A DNA stretch of 35,969 nucleotides from an uncultured Saprospiraceae bacterium (GCA_937959115.1 CALGAW010000063.1:1-35969), one strand, 5' to 3'; counted from the stretch's first letter, positions 9,377 to 18,322 are shown. Notes: generated by a model from the letters alone, not told the origin. A program made the numbers and translations.

Positions 9377-9413
9377 AGCAAATCTTAGTCACTGTACTGG
9401 GATTTGCTTTTTT
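9377..9413 (+). terminator. Intrinsic terminator after the TonB-dependent receptor gene
   Basis: The 8-bp inverted repeat AGCAAATC (9377-9384) and GATTTGCT (9401-9408) is followed directly by a run of T to 9413. It begins 30 bases after the stop codon, the expected place for a forward-strand terminator. Confidence 0.75.
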
Positions 9414-9708
9414 ATTGTAGGGCAGGTGTTTTATCCTGCATTGAACCCGCATAATGCCCCTTCAAAACTGGGCACGTCCAGCAATTTTGATGAAGACGCA
9501 TTGACTCGAACACCGTAACGATGGCTACGCCTGCGAGTCAAAATCACTGTGGAGCCGAAAGTCGGACCATCCCTTTTTATTGGGTTTTAAGCTCATAACA
9601 ATATTCCTATTGCATTATGCGGGTTGAAAAGCATGGGTGCAAACAGATTGCACTAAGTTCTGAAGACCAAGAGCGCTATTCCCTGGCGCCAAGGGATAAT
9701 GCAATAAT
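9414..9708. other. Gene-free spacer with inverted repeats
   Basis: This stretch lies between the terminators of two convergent genes. It is visibly richer in G and C than the surrounding spacers and contains no long frame. It holds the 14-bp inverted repeat listed next, an internal TGACTCG/CGAGTCA pair, and a near palindrome CCCTGGCGCCAAGGG at 9681-9695. The composition and structure differ from ordinary spacers here and suggest an inserted element. Confidence 0.5.
9444..9625. mobile_element. MITE-like inverted-repeat element, candidate
   Basis: AACCCGCATAATGC at 9444-9457 and its exact reverse complement GCATTATGCGGGTT at 9612-9625 bracket 154 bases. Weaker complementarity continues outside both ends. 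Inside are further complementary pairs (TGACTCG/CGAGTCA; CCGA followed by TCGG at about 9555-9564). No transposase frame is present. Terminal inverted repeats on a small non-coding GC-richer block resemble a non-autonomous transposable element, but no target-site duplication is evident, and a structured RNA or an interspersed palindromic repeat is equally possible. Confidence 0.35.
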
Positions 9709-9743
9709 CAAAAAAAGCGGTAACAGAATTTCTATTACCGCTT
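9709..9743 (-). terminator. Intrinsic terminator of the SprB-repeat surface protein gene
   Basis: On the minus strand a 9-bp stem (AAGCGGTAA with TTACCGCTT, 9715-9723/9735-9743, 11-base loop) is followed by seven T residues. It begins 22 bases after the stop of the gene ending at 9765. Confidence 0.8.
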
Positions 9744-9764
9744 ACTATATGTTTGAACGTATTT

Positions 9765-12700
9765 CTACTCAATCTTAATAAACTGCTTCGTCATTCCTCC
9801 ATTTTCAACAGTTACCTCAATCGAATACACCCCAATCGCAAACGATTGAATGTCTACAGGCACTGAGAAACGAGTACCATTCTCTTGAAAAGCATGTAGC
9901 TGCTGACCGAGTTTATTGAATACCCGCAGCTCCATAACCTCCGTCTGAGAAAACGACAGATCAACAGTAAACAGTCCATTATTCGGATTTGGATAAATCG
10001 TAAACTCAGTTAAGCTCTCGATCGTTTCTATATTTGTATTCATATTAACCGTTACCGTGCTTTGAGAAGTACAGCCATTCGCATCAACGACAATCACTGA
10101 ATAAGTCCCAGGAGGTAATCCAGTTGCTAGCTGACTTGTCTGCCCATCACTCCACTGATAGGTGAAAGGAGGAACGCCCCCATTGACATTCACCGCAGCC
10201 GTTCCATCCGTTCCATTTGAAGGCGTGGAATAAGGCGTTAACACCATCGTATCAGGCTCTGAAACAAGAACAGTTGTAGCTGCTAAACAGCCATTTGCAT
10301 CTCCAACAAGTACAGTATAAGAGCCAGGCGGCAATCCTTGTCGGTCTTCAGAGGTGATTCCCCCACCCCAGTTAAACGTAAAGGGCGCAGTACCATTGGT
10401 AACAGTTAAGTCAATCGAGCCATCAGTCGAACCAAAACAAGTAACATTGCTATGGGTCGCTCCTAAGACAGGTCCATTTGCATTACTAGTCACTGATACT
10501 GTTTGCACAGCTGTACAGCCAGCAGCATCTGTTACCGTAACCATATAAGTTCCTGTGGCTAAACCACCGATTGTTTGCATGGTAGCAGCATTACTCCAAA
10601 GATAAGTAAATGGGGGTGTTCCGCCTGTAGTAAGAGCAGAAGCACTGCCGTCATTCGCTGAACATTGTCCGTTTGTTGCTTGTACGGTTACCGTCATTGA
10701 AGGTGATGAACCAACAAGCTGTGTTCCTACGGCCATACAGCCATTGGAATCTGTAACAGTATAACCATAAGTACCGGGCATTAGATTAATCGCTGTTGCA
10801 GTTGTTTGTGCTGGTATTGTATTCCAGCTGTAGGTGTAGGGGCTAGTTCCTTGATTGAGAACAACTGTTGCTGTTCCATCATTCCCTGCACAAGAAGCAT
10901 TTGTACTATTCGATTGAGCGGCCAGCGTTCCTGTAAGTCCAATTGTCACGTTTTCAATTGTTAAACAACCATTTGCATCTGAAATTGATACGGTATATGT
11001 TCCTGGTATCAGATTGATTGCAGTTTGTACATTTTGACTATTACTCCATAAATAGGTATACGGATTTGTTCCTCCTGTTGGGTTTGCAGTAGCAGATCCA
11101 TCATTCCCTATCGCGCAAGTAGCAGAAGTCGGTGATACGGTTGCAGCTATACTACCACCAGCTGTAACTGTTACTGTTTGAACAGAAGTACAGCCATTGG
11201 AGTCAGCTACGGTTACTGAATACCCGCCAGCTGCAAGGTTGATCGCAGTCTGAGTTGTTTGAGCGGGAATGGTGTTCCAACTATACGTGAATGGTGGAGT
11301 TCCACCAGTAGCATTAACAGTTGCAGTACCATTATCAGCTAAGCAGATTGCTGGGGTTGAACTGGTTGTTGCTGAAATCGCTGTTGAAGCTGCAACGACT
11401 ACTGTTTCAGTAATCATGCAACCATTAGTATCAGTAATGCTCACCATATATGGCCCAGGAGCTAATCCTGTTGCAGTTTGGGTATTTTGCACGGGTATGG
11501 TATTCCAAGTATAAGTATAGCCAGGTGTTCCACCCGTTGTAGAAACAGTCGCAGTACCATTATTTGATGTACAGGAAGCCGCTGAGGAGCTTGAAGCACT
11601 TGACATGGCAGTTGGGCTACTAATTGTGGCAGAAGCAGTTTGTGAGCATCCTGTTGCATCTGTTACTGAAACAATGTATGTGTTGCCAATTAGTCCAGAG
11701 ATATTTTGAGTCATCGCCCCATTACTCCACTGATATGTATAAGGCGGTGTTCCAGTATTAACGGTAAGTGTAACCGCACCATCAGCACTTCCAAAGCAAC
11801 TCGTGTTTTGCCCATTTGATTGCAGCGTTATTGCAGGAGCTGTGGTGATAGAAAAAGAAGTCGTTTCAACACATCCATTACTATCTGTAACAGTTAAGTC
11901 ATACGTCCCTGCAGTCAGCATTGAAATATTTTGCGTCATTTGCCCACTACTCCAGTTATAGGTATATGGATTTGAACCACCGATACTTACCGTGTTAATA
12001 TAGCCATCATTACCAGCACAACCTGCATCTGTAGAAACTCCGGTAACTAGCACTGGTAAAGGACTTGTAATCATAATAGAGGTTACCTCCGTACAACCTG
12101 CGCCATCTGTTACACTGACTGCATAAGTTCCTGCACCAACATTCATAAGGTCTTCTGTGCTATATGGCCCACCAGGTCCAGCCCAATTATAAGTATAAGG
12201 GCCAGCGCCACCAGTTGCGGTAAGGTCAATGTCGATATCAGTAGATCCAACACAAGCAGTTTGAATAGCAGTCGGTGTGACTAATAAGGTTATACTGCCA
12301 GTGCCAGAAACATTGACAGTTGAAACATCAATACACCCATTAGCATCCGTTACAGAAACAGAATACACACCAACAGGTAGACCGGTTGCAGGGTTTGAAG
12401 TAGAGATAATTGTTCCTGGGGTTGCCGTGTTTTCCCAAGCATAAGCAAGAGGAGTGGATCCTCCTATTGAATTCACGGTTGCGGTTCCATTACTTATTCC
12501 ACAATTTGCTGCGGTTTGAGTAATTCCAGTAATATCTGGACTATTCCCATCTAATACAATGATCGAATTGGTCGAAGCACAGCCGCCTGCATCTGTTATT
12601 GTTACAACATAAGTTCCTGCAGGTAGATTATTTAAGGTACCTGTATTCCCACCATTATTCCAAGCGTAGGTATAAGGTGCTGTTCCTCCAACTCCCGCAG

Positions 12701-14417
12701 CAGTGACAGAGCCATTCGAAGCACTTGTGCAAACAACATTACTTCCTGAAATAGAAGAGTTCAAGTTACAACCTTGGCATGCCTGGACTGTTACTTGAAT
12801 AGTATCAAAAGTATGACACAATCCTGGTGTATTTAGAGAACTATCCACAAGAATTACTTCAACGTAATAGTCATAAGTGCCTACTGGTATTCCAGCCGGA
12901 TTTGGAAACATTGGATTAGCAACTGTTGTACTGTTTAAATAAGTCATTGCTACAGGTGGATTTGAAGTCCAATTATAAAGTATGGAATCTCCAACACCTG
13001 TAGTCGTTGGTGCCCCTCCGATATTTCCTGATGGTGGTCCAGAATTACAGATCGTCAAATCTGGTCCAGCATCTACTGGGAACAACTCTTCGTAAAATGT
13101 AAAGGAGCTTCCAGATCCTAGGTTTCCACATTGATCTGTTAAATCTCCAACCAACGTAACAGTGTACCATCCTGAATAAGTAATTCTTGGAAAGATGGTT
13201 AACTTAATTACATCTGTTTGATTATCTGGTCCACAGTTAATTCCTGTAGCGGTTGCAACATTATTTGGTCCTTGAGGTCCCATAATTGTAATATCTGAGG
13301 CATCTATTGAAGCACAATCTACCTCTTCACTTAGTTGGATAGAAACACTCAAATCCTGACAATCAATCGGTTTCATACTTACAATTTCCGGAGCAATGTT
13401 ATCAAACAATTGTGCTGTTGAAGCGGAAAAATCAAGAAAGTAGCCAGATTGGGAAGCAGAGAAGTTTCCTATGTGCATGACAAACTGTTCTCCTGCCTGA
13501 ACTGGTATGGAAGCATTATAAGGCGATCCATTATTCGGTTCGGAATTAGTTGTTCCATTGAAAGGAGCTGAGCTATTTGCACCTGTAATTCCATTATTCA
13601 CCGGTTGACCAAAAATATTGTTTGAGTTCGAATAGTTACAACTAATCTCAGGAGATTCTCCATTGTTTGGAAAGATATCAAGACAATCATGCCCTGGTAA
13701 AGACACATTGTAAATGTTCCAATCATAATCATCTTCTGGATCAATTGGATAAATCAAAAAGCTCAAGTCTCCTGAAGTTTGAACTGTAAAGGTATACCAA
13801 ACTCCATTTACCTCACCAATATCAAGACAAGAAAACCCTGTATTAATTTCATTAAAAGCACTACCAATTCCTGTATAAGCATTTGGTTGAAAATATCGGT
13901 CTCCACATACCAGTATTGCTCCTGCACAGTCTTGTTGAGTTGCATTCTGAGGTATTGGACAAGGTACACAATCTATTGTCGCTTCCCATCCAGGAAACTG
14001 TACAGAGCCATCAGAAATAAATTCAAAGGTAATACACCCTGCTGAAGAAGCTGTTGGGACTGTAATTGCACCATAATCTCCAGAAAGAGTTTGAATCAAT
14101 GGTGCAGCAGTAGTGTTACCATCATATATATTTAAAATGTCGACTGGGCCACCAAATATCGGTGTGTTATCAAATTCTGTATTGAACATACTAAAGTCAA
14201 ACCACAAGCATGAACCAGGCTGATCAGGGCAGAATGTATGAACTATATTCTCGTTGGCACCATAGTCAGCGGAAGTTCCCCCAGAATCAGTAAAGGTTCC
14301 CATACAAACATTTGTGGTGGATCCATTGGTGATTGGATATACTTGACCAGTGAGTCGATTAGAATGGAAACAGATGATGCAAATAATCAAGGTTAAAAAC
14401 AGTGGCTTTGCGGACAT
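9765..14417 (-). CDS. Large surface protein: CUB-like domain, 12 SprB-type repeats, T9SS type A sorting domain
   Basis: This 1550-residue secreted adhesin-like protein is recognised by its modules. A signal peptide occupies about 1-24. A CUB-like domain (about 30-152), a cysteine-containing domain common in such proteins (about 160-345), an Ig-like region beginning at DNIAPEIV, and a PKD-like segment follow. Twelve SprB-type repeats of about 70-80 residues cover about 565-1465, each with GGxxPYTYxWSN and a closing YxVxVTDxNGC. The last 80 residues are a T9SS type A sorting domain (YPNPNNGLF... to FIKIE), predicting export across the outer membrane and surface attachment. Known SprB acts in gliding motility; this protein is shorter and its role is inferred only. 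The frame opens at TTG 14534, but ATG 14417 begins the signal peptide and lies downstream of a promoter-like pair. Confidence 0.92.
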   Translation of the reverse strand: MSAKPLFLTLIICIICFHSNRLTGQVYPITNGSTTNVCMGTFTDSGGTSADYGANENIVHTFCPDQPGSCLWFDFSMFNTEFDNTPIFGGPVDILNIYDGNTTAAPLIQTLSGDYGAITVPTASSAGCITFEFISDGSVQFPGWEATIDCVPCPIPQNATQQDCAGAILVCGDRYFQPNAYTGIGSAFNEINTGFSCLDIGEVNGVWYTFTVQTSGDLSFLIYPIDPEDDYDWNIYNVSLPGHDCLDIFPNNGESPEISCNYSNSNNIFGQPVNNGITGANSSAPFNGTTNSEPNNGSPYNASIPVQAGEQFVMHIGNFSASQSGYFLDFSASTAQLFDNIAPEIVSMKPIDCQDLSVSIQLSEEVDCASIDASDITIMGPQGPNNVATATGINCGPDNQTDVIKLTIFPRITYSGWYTVTLVGDLTDQCGNLGSGSSFTFYEELFPVDAGPDLTICNSGPPSGNIGGAPTTTGVGDSILYNWTSNPPVAMTYLNSTTVANPMFPNPAGIPVGTYDYYVEVILVDSSLNTPGLCHTFDTIQVTVQACQGCNLNSSISGSNVVCTSASNGSVTAAGVGGTAPYTYAWNNGGNTGTLNNLPAGTYVVTITDAGGCASTNSIIVLDGNSPDITGITQTAANCGISNGTATVNSIGGSTPLAYAWENTATPGTIISTSNPATGLPVGVYSVSVTDANGCIDVSTVNVSGTGSITLLVTPTAIQTACVGSTDIDIDLTATGGAGPYTYNWAGPGGPYSTEDLMNVGAGTYAVSVTDGAGCTEVTSIMITSPLPVLVTGVSTDAGCAGNDGYINTVSIGGSNPYTYNWSSGQMTQNISMLTAGTYDLTVTDSNGCVETTSFSITTAPAITLQSNGQNTSCFGSADGAVTLTVNTGTPPYTYQWSNGAMTQNISGLIGNTYIVSVTDATGCSQTASATISSPTAMSSASSSSAASCTSNNGTATVSTTGGTPGYTYTWNTIPVQNTQTATGLAPGPYMVSITDTNGCMITETVVVAASTAISATTSSTPAICLADNGTATVNATGGTPPFTYSWNTIPAQTTQTAINLAAGGYSVTVADSNGCTSVQTVTVTAGGSIAATVSPTSATCAIGNDGSATANPTGGTNPYTYLWSNSQNVQTAINLIPGTYTVSISDANGCLTIENVTIGLTGTLAAQSNSTNASCAGNDGTATVVLNQGTSPYTYSWNTIPAQTTATAINLMPGTYGYTVTDSNGCMAVGTQLVGSSPSMTVTVQATNGQCSANDGSASALTTGGTPPFTYLWSNAATMQTIGGLATGTYMVTVTDAAGCTAVQTVSVTSNANGPVLGATHSNVTCFGSTDGSIDLTVTNGTAPFTFNWGGGITSEDRQGLPPGSYTVLVGDANGCLAATTVLVSEPDTMVLTPYSTPSNGTDGTAAVNVNGGVPPFTYQWSDGQTSQLATGLPPGTYSVIVVDANGCTSQSTVTVNMNTNIETIESLTEFTIYPNPNNGLFTVDLSFSQTEVMELRVFNKLGQQLHAFQENGTRFSVPVDIQSFAIGVYSIEVTVENGGMTKQFIKIE
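10022..12740 (-). repeat. Degenerate tandem repeats encoding 12 SprB-type domains
   Basis: About 225-bp units recur twelve times in frame within the surface protein gene. Short stretches such as those encoding WNTIPAQTT are close to identical between units 7 and 9, while others have diverged, so the array is an old internal duplication with some recent exchange. It is coding, not a CRISPR or satellite. Confidence 0.85.
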
Positions 14418-14503
14418 TTCTTTCAGGTTATTGAGATTAAAATAAAGTTGAGTTTTATCGAGATAAACCCCTAATAAATGGCAATAAAAGTGCCAACATG
14501 ACA

Positions 14504-14534
14504 CAAAAATAACAATTGAAATTTTATTCAGCAA
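14504..14534 (-). promoter_or_regulatory. Putative promoter of the SprB-repeat gene
   Basis: Minus-strand TATTTTTG (14504-14511) matches TAnnTTTG, with TTG (14532-14534) 20 bases upstream as a -33 element. It predicts a transcript starting near 14497 and an 80-nt leader, which supports the ATG at 14417 over the upstream TTG. Confidence 0.5.
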
Positions 14535-14810
14535 TTAAACCCTCATTATTCATTAGAAATCAACATATGAATCGAAACTACATCAAAATCAATCACGTCC
14601 AAATCGTTTTAATTTTGATGTAAGGTTGGAACTAATTGTTTCTTTTTTAATCATGTTAACCAGAATGCCCTACAATAAAAAATAATTGTGGAGCGCCGAT
14701 GTGTTAGACCATTGATTTTATTACATTTTCGATTCCTAACTCAATTTTCCAATGTATAATGATCCTTGGAGGTAAAACAAATAACGATTTAACATGTTAT
14801 AATAAAAGTG
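14535..14810. other. Divergent spacer between the surface protein gene and bshC
   Basis: No reading frame is convincing. The spacer contains an 11-bp perfect inverted repeat, TACATCAAAAT (14579-14589) and ATTTTGATGTA (14612-14622), and, at 14665-14713, short segments (AATGCCC, TGTGGAGC, GACCAT) that recur in the same order in the inverted-repeat element at 9444-9570. Confidence 0.5.
14579..14622. repeat. 11-bp perfect inverted repeat in a divergent promoter region
   Basis: TACATCAAAAT and its exact reverse complement are separated by 22 bases. It lies upstream of both divergent genes, where a terminator would be unexpected; an operator or a small hairpin RNA are possible roles. There is no T run after either arm. 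Confidence 0.45.
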
Positions 14811-14818
14811 TAAATTTG
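14811..14818 (+). promoter_or_regulatory. Putative -7 box of bshC
   Basis: TAAATTTG fits TAnnTTTG and ends 17 bases before the bshC ATG, giving a very short leader. No TTG -33 element is seen at the expected spacing. Confidence 0.45.
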
Positions 14819-14835
14819 TGCTTTGATACAGTAAT

Positions 14836-16431
14836 ATGAAAGTTTCATTCATCCCTTTTGCAGAAATAAACGCCTTGTCTTCTCGGGATAAGGCTTATGT
14901 GGCTTCAGATGAAAGACTCGCCCCTTTCTACAAATATCCAGTTGATATTGAAGGAATTAGCAAAGCGATACAAGACAAATCTACAAACAATAAACAACGT
15001 GGTCTGTTGACTGAAAGCTTGTTGGAACAGTATCAAAACGTGGTCACTACAGATGTGGTGATGCGAAATATAAAATCACTTAGCGATTCAAAAACATTTA
15101 CCGTTACAACGGCTCATCAACCAAGTCTAGCCACTGGACCCTTATATTTTATTTATAAAATAATTTCTGTTCTTAACCTAGCTGAGCAGCTGATAGAAAA
15201 GTATCCTGAGTATCATTTCGTACCCATTTTCTTTCTAGGAAGTGAAGACCATGATTTTGAAGAGATTAACCATTTCCACCTATTTGGAAAGACATATGAA
15301 TGGCAATCGAACGAAAAAGGATCGACAGGTGCAATGTCAACACAACACCTTCAAGCCGTGCTAGAAGCCGTTCAACCTGTTTTAGGCGACTCAGATAATG
15401 CAAAACACGTATTTGACCTACTTTCCAATGCTTATACGAAACATGCAACCTATAATGAGGCGACGCTTTATCTCGTTAATCAATTGTTTGCCGCTTACGG
15501 TTTAGTTGTACTCTTGCCCAATACGTCTAAACTCAAATCTCAATTTGTTGAGGTGATGAGAGATGACCTCTTAAATCATTCTTCTTATCAATTAGTTAAT
15601 GACCAGATTACAGCTTTAAAAGCTCAAGGATTCAAGGGGCAAGCGTCTCCTAGAAAGACAAATCTGTTTTACTTGGAAAAGGGTGCTCGGAACAGAATTG
15701 AGGCAATCGATGGTCACTACAACATTGTCAATACAGACAAATCATTCACCGAAAGGGAAATAATAACCGAACTAGAACAACACCCAGAACGGTTTAGCCC
15801 AAACGTAATATTAAGACCACTATACCAAGAAACGATTTTACCGAATTTGGCCTATGTTGGAGGCGGTGGCGAACTCGCCTATTGGATGGAGCGGCTAACT
15901 CAGTTCAATCATTATAAGATTAACTTTCCAATGTTGATTCGACGGAACTCTGTATTGTGGCTGGACAAGGGTGCTTTAAAAAAAATGAAAAAGCTAAATC
16001 TGTCCACAACTTCTATTTTTGATACTTCCGATCAATTGATTACTAGTTTTGTCAACGAACAGACGAAGTCAAAGATAGATTTAACAGAGGAAAAGGCTAT
16101 CTTTGCTAAACAGTTTGATTTAATTTTGGAAAAAGCTACCCTTGTAGATCCGGGACTTAAGAATACAGTACTTGGAGAGCAAACCAAGCAAAACAAGGGC
16201 TTGGAGCAATTAGAAGCAAAGTTATTGAGAGCTGAAAAAAGAAAATTTGAAGAAAGTACAAATCAGATTAAAGGTTTGAAGAAGAAATTGTTTCCGAATG
16301 ATGGGTTACAAGAACGAAAAGATAATTTTATCGGGTATTACTTAAAATATGGAGAAGAATTCATTCCTACACTAAAAAAGTACCTAGACCCGTTTAACAA
16401 AGAATTTATAATTATTACAGATGAAAATTAG
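14836..16431 (+). CDS. bshC: Bacillithiol biosynthesis cysteine-adding enzyme
   Basis: BshC joins cysteine to glucosaminyl-malate, the last step in making bacillithiol, the low-molecular-weight thiol of Firmicutes and many Bacteroidota. The 531 residues fit the family. Conserved blocks are TTAHQPSLATGPLYFIYKI (about residues 95-113), the VPIFFLGSEDHDFEEINHF segment, LPNTSKLKSQF, VILRPLYQETILPNLAYVGG and GELAYWM, followed by a long coiled-coil-like C-terminal helix region (about 430-500). It is cytoplasmic. The ATG directly follows a TAnnTTTG box. The gene overlaps the following lipoprotein gene by 11 bases. bshA and bshB are not in the window. Confidence 0.95.
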   Translation: MKVSFIPFAEINALSSRDKAYVASDERLAPFYKYPVDIEGISKAIQDKSTNNKQRGLLTESLLEQYQNVVTTDVVMRNIKSLSDSKTFTVTTAHQPSLATGPLYFIYKIISVLNLAEQLIEKYPEYHFVPIFFLGSEDHDFEEINHFHLFGKTYEWQSNEKGSTGAMSTQHLQAVLEAVQPVLGDSDNAKHVFDLLSNAYTKHATYNEATLYLVNQLFAAYGLVVLLPNTSKLKSQFVEVMRDDLLNHSSYQLVNDQITALKAQGFKGQASPRKTNLFYLEKGARNRIEAIDGHYNIVNTDKSFTEREIITELEQHPERFSPNVILRPLYQETILPNLAYVGGGGELAYWMERLTQFNHYKINFPMLIRRNSVLWLDKGALKKMKKLNLSTTSIFDTSDQLITSFVNEQTKSKIDLTEEKAIFAKQFDLILEKATLVDPGLKNTVLGEQTKQNKGLEQLEAKLLRAEKRKFEESTNQIKGLKKKLFPNDGLQERKDNFIGYYLKYGEEFIPTLKKYLDPFNKEFIIITDEN

Positions 16432-17458
16432 TACCAAGATTTTATTCCTAGCAACACTATTGTTCACAGTTATTTCCTGTAAAAAGGATGATCCAGATCC
16501 AGTATTACCATATGAAGACTTTATTCTCATAGGAAATCAAGGAGCATGGGGATCAAACAATGGATCAATCACTGCTTACAATCACGAAACGAAAGAAGTT
16601 GTATCCAATGCCTTTGAAAAAGTAAATGGTTACAAACTTGGAGATCTAGTTCAATCAATGACTGTGTTGGACGATCTTGTTTACATCTGTGTATCAGGTT
16701 CAGATAAGATCGAGATTATCAATAAGAATACCTTAGAAGTCCAAGAAGGAATTCAAGGGTTGGAAAATCCGAGGTATATCTTTCCAATTTCTTACGTTAA
16801 AGCCTATGTAAGTAGCTGGGAGTTTGGCGAGAATTCAGAAATAGGTGTTGTAAACTTGCAAAGCAATACGAAAACTGGATCTATTCAAACTGGTTGGATA
16901 GAGAGTATGGTGTTTCAAGGAGATAATGTTTGGGCAACTGGACACGACACGAACAAGGTATTTCTAATTAATATTGATGATGATATTATTGAAAATGAGG
17001 TAACTGTCAATTTTGCACCTCAAAGTATTATCAAGGATAAAGATGATCATGTTTGGGTATTGAGTTGGGGAGAGAAAGATTGGATGAGTAATACCAATAA
17101 CAATACTGCAGGAAGTATAGCGAGAATTGATCCATCAAGCAATACAATCGACAAGCAATTTTTCTTTCCTAGCGAATTTGACACACCCTCTAATTTGACG
17201 ATTGATCCGACGTTGCAAACCTTGTATTTTATATCAGAAGGCAATTTGTTTAAAATGGATATCGGTGCATCCGCATTGCCAACCTCTCCGATGGTTGATT
17301 TACCGCAATACTTGTATGCAGTGGGTGTGAAAAGCAATAATGAAGTTTACGTTTCTGAGTCTGAGTTTTCAAGCAATGGAACTGTCTACATTTATAATGA
17401 TACGCAATTAGTTGACAGTCTTGTTGCGGGCGTTGGTCCTGCTAGTTTCAGCTTCTAA
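16421..17458 (+). CDS. YncE/DUF5074-like beta-propeller lipoprotein
   Basis: The 345-residue protein starts with a lipoprotein signal (TVISC, Cys20, followed by KKDDPD), so it should be anchored to a membrane after processing. The rest is a series of blade-like repeats (for example EIINKNTLEVQEGIQGLENP, NLTIDPTLQTLYFISEGNLF) typical of YncE/DUF5074 beta-propellers in Bacteroidota. Relatives are often encoded beside outer membrane receptors for cobalamin or metals, but no receptor is adjacent here and the ligand is unknown. The ATG overlaps the end of bshC by 11 bases, implying coupled translation. The last 51 bases overlap the convergent methyltransferase gene. Domain naming is from pattern, not a search. 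Confidence 0.8.
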   Translation: MKISTKILFLATLLFTVISCKKDDPDPVLPYEDFILIGNQGAWGSNNGSITAYNHETKEVVSNAFEKVNGYKLGDLVQSMTVLDDLVYICVSGSDKIEIINKNTLEVQEGIQGLENPRYIFPISYVKAYVSSWEFGENSEIGVVNLQSNTKTGSIQTGWIESMVFQGDNVWATGHDTNKVFLINIDDDIIENEVTVNFAPQSIIKDKDDHVWVLSWGEKDWMSNTNNNTAGSIARIDPSSNTIDKQFFFPSEFDTPSNLTIDPTLQTLYFISEGNLFKMDIGASALPTSPMVDLPQYLYAVGVKSNNEVYVSESEFSSNGTVYIYNDTQLVDSLVAGVGPASFSF

Positions 17459-18076
17459 TTTTTTAACATTTTGCACCTTAAGCAAGGTCCAATATCCTAG
17501 GAGATTTACAGCCTTTTTGCTAATGATTTCGAGTTGATTTTCCTCTATGAATTTTGGAAGGGAAAACGCTGCTTGGAATCCAAGCTTATCAGCCATTTTA
17601 TCTAATTTGGATTCAATGAACTTCATGACTCTATTTTGTGCTCCGAAGTGATTTACAATATAGATGGAGCCGTTTTGCTTACAGACTCGTTTGGCTTCAT
17701 CCATTAGTTTTTTAGGATTGGGTACTACAGAAACGACATACATGATAGCTAATTGATCGAAGGAGTTGTCGGGAAAACTCATAAACTGAGCATCCATGAC
17801 TTGAACGGTGACGTGCCCTAACTGTTGGTCAGCAATTCGTTCTTGCGCTTTCTGAAGCATTTCGGGTGAGATGTCAATTCCCACAACACTTGTATGGGTT
17901 GGGTAGTTAGTCAATGAAATACCTGTACCGACCCCTACTTCAAGAATTTTGTCTCCTTTTTCAAAAGACATTGTCTTTAACATTTCTTGCCTTCCGTGAT
18001 CCAAAATTTTCCCAAAAACAGTATCATAGTAAGGGGCATAACGTTTATATACTTTCTTTACGGCATCTAACTTCAT
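17408..18076 (-). CDS. Class I SAM-dependent methyltransferase, PmtA/UbiE-like
   Basis: The 222-residue cytoplasmic enzyme has the Rossmann methyltransferase motifs: YKRYAPYYDTVFG at the N-terminus, motif I ILEVGVGTGISL (SAM binding), VVGIDISPEMLQKA (motif II), and the post-II segment MDAQFMSFPDNSFDQLAIMYVV split around residues 100-120. The YxxxAPxYD start and GVGTGLSL-type motif I recall the Rhodobacter-type phosphatidylethanolamine N-methyltransferase PmtA, but UbiE-like or other small-molecule methyltransferases share them. Substrate is therefore uncertain. The C-terminus overlaps the convergent lipoprotein gene by 51 bases; the overlapped tail (KLEAETSRTNARNKTVN) lies outside the catalytic fold. 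Confidence 0.87.
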   Translation of the reverse strand: MKLDAVKKVYKRYAPYYDTVFGKILDHGRQEMLKTMSFEKGDKILEVGVGTGISLTNYPTHTSVVGIDISPEMLQKAQERIADQQLGHVTVQVMDAQFMSFPDNSFDQLAIMYVVSVVPNPKKLMDEAKRVCKQNGSIYIVNHFGAQNRVMKFIESKLDKMADKLGFQAAFSLPKFIEENQLEIISKKAVNLLGYWTLLKVQNVKKLEAETSRTNARNKTVN

Positions 18077-18322
18077 GAAGATCTACATTTATTCGAATGC
18101 GAAAATAGGTATTTCCTACAAAAAAAAGGTATTAGAAAAATCAATAAAATGTTAAAATCTCAAACAGAACTTCTTGATTGTTATTGAATTAATGGAATTA
18201 CGCAAGAGATAAGTACAATGATAACCCAAGTAGGAAAAGGCTTAGGAATAGCAAAGCTACTTAGTTTAGCGTCATTGAAAAACTCAAGTAATACAAAATG
18301 AACTAAAAAGAAACGTTACGAA

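Noticed and set aside
10022-12740. Regularly spaced repeats considered as a CRISPR-like array
   Set aside because: The units are about 225 bp, stay in one reading frame and encode SprB-type domains.
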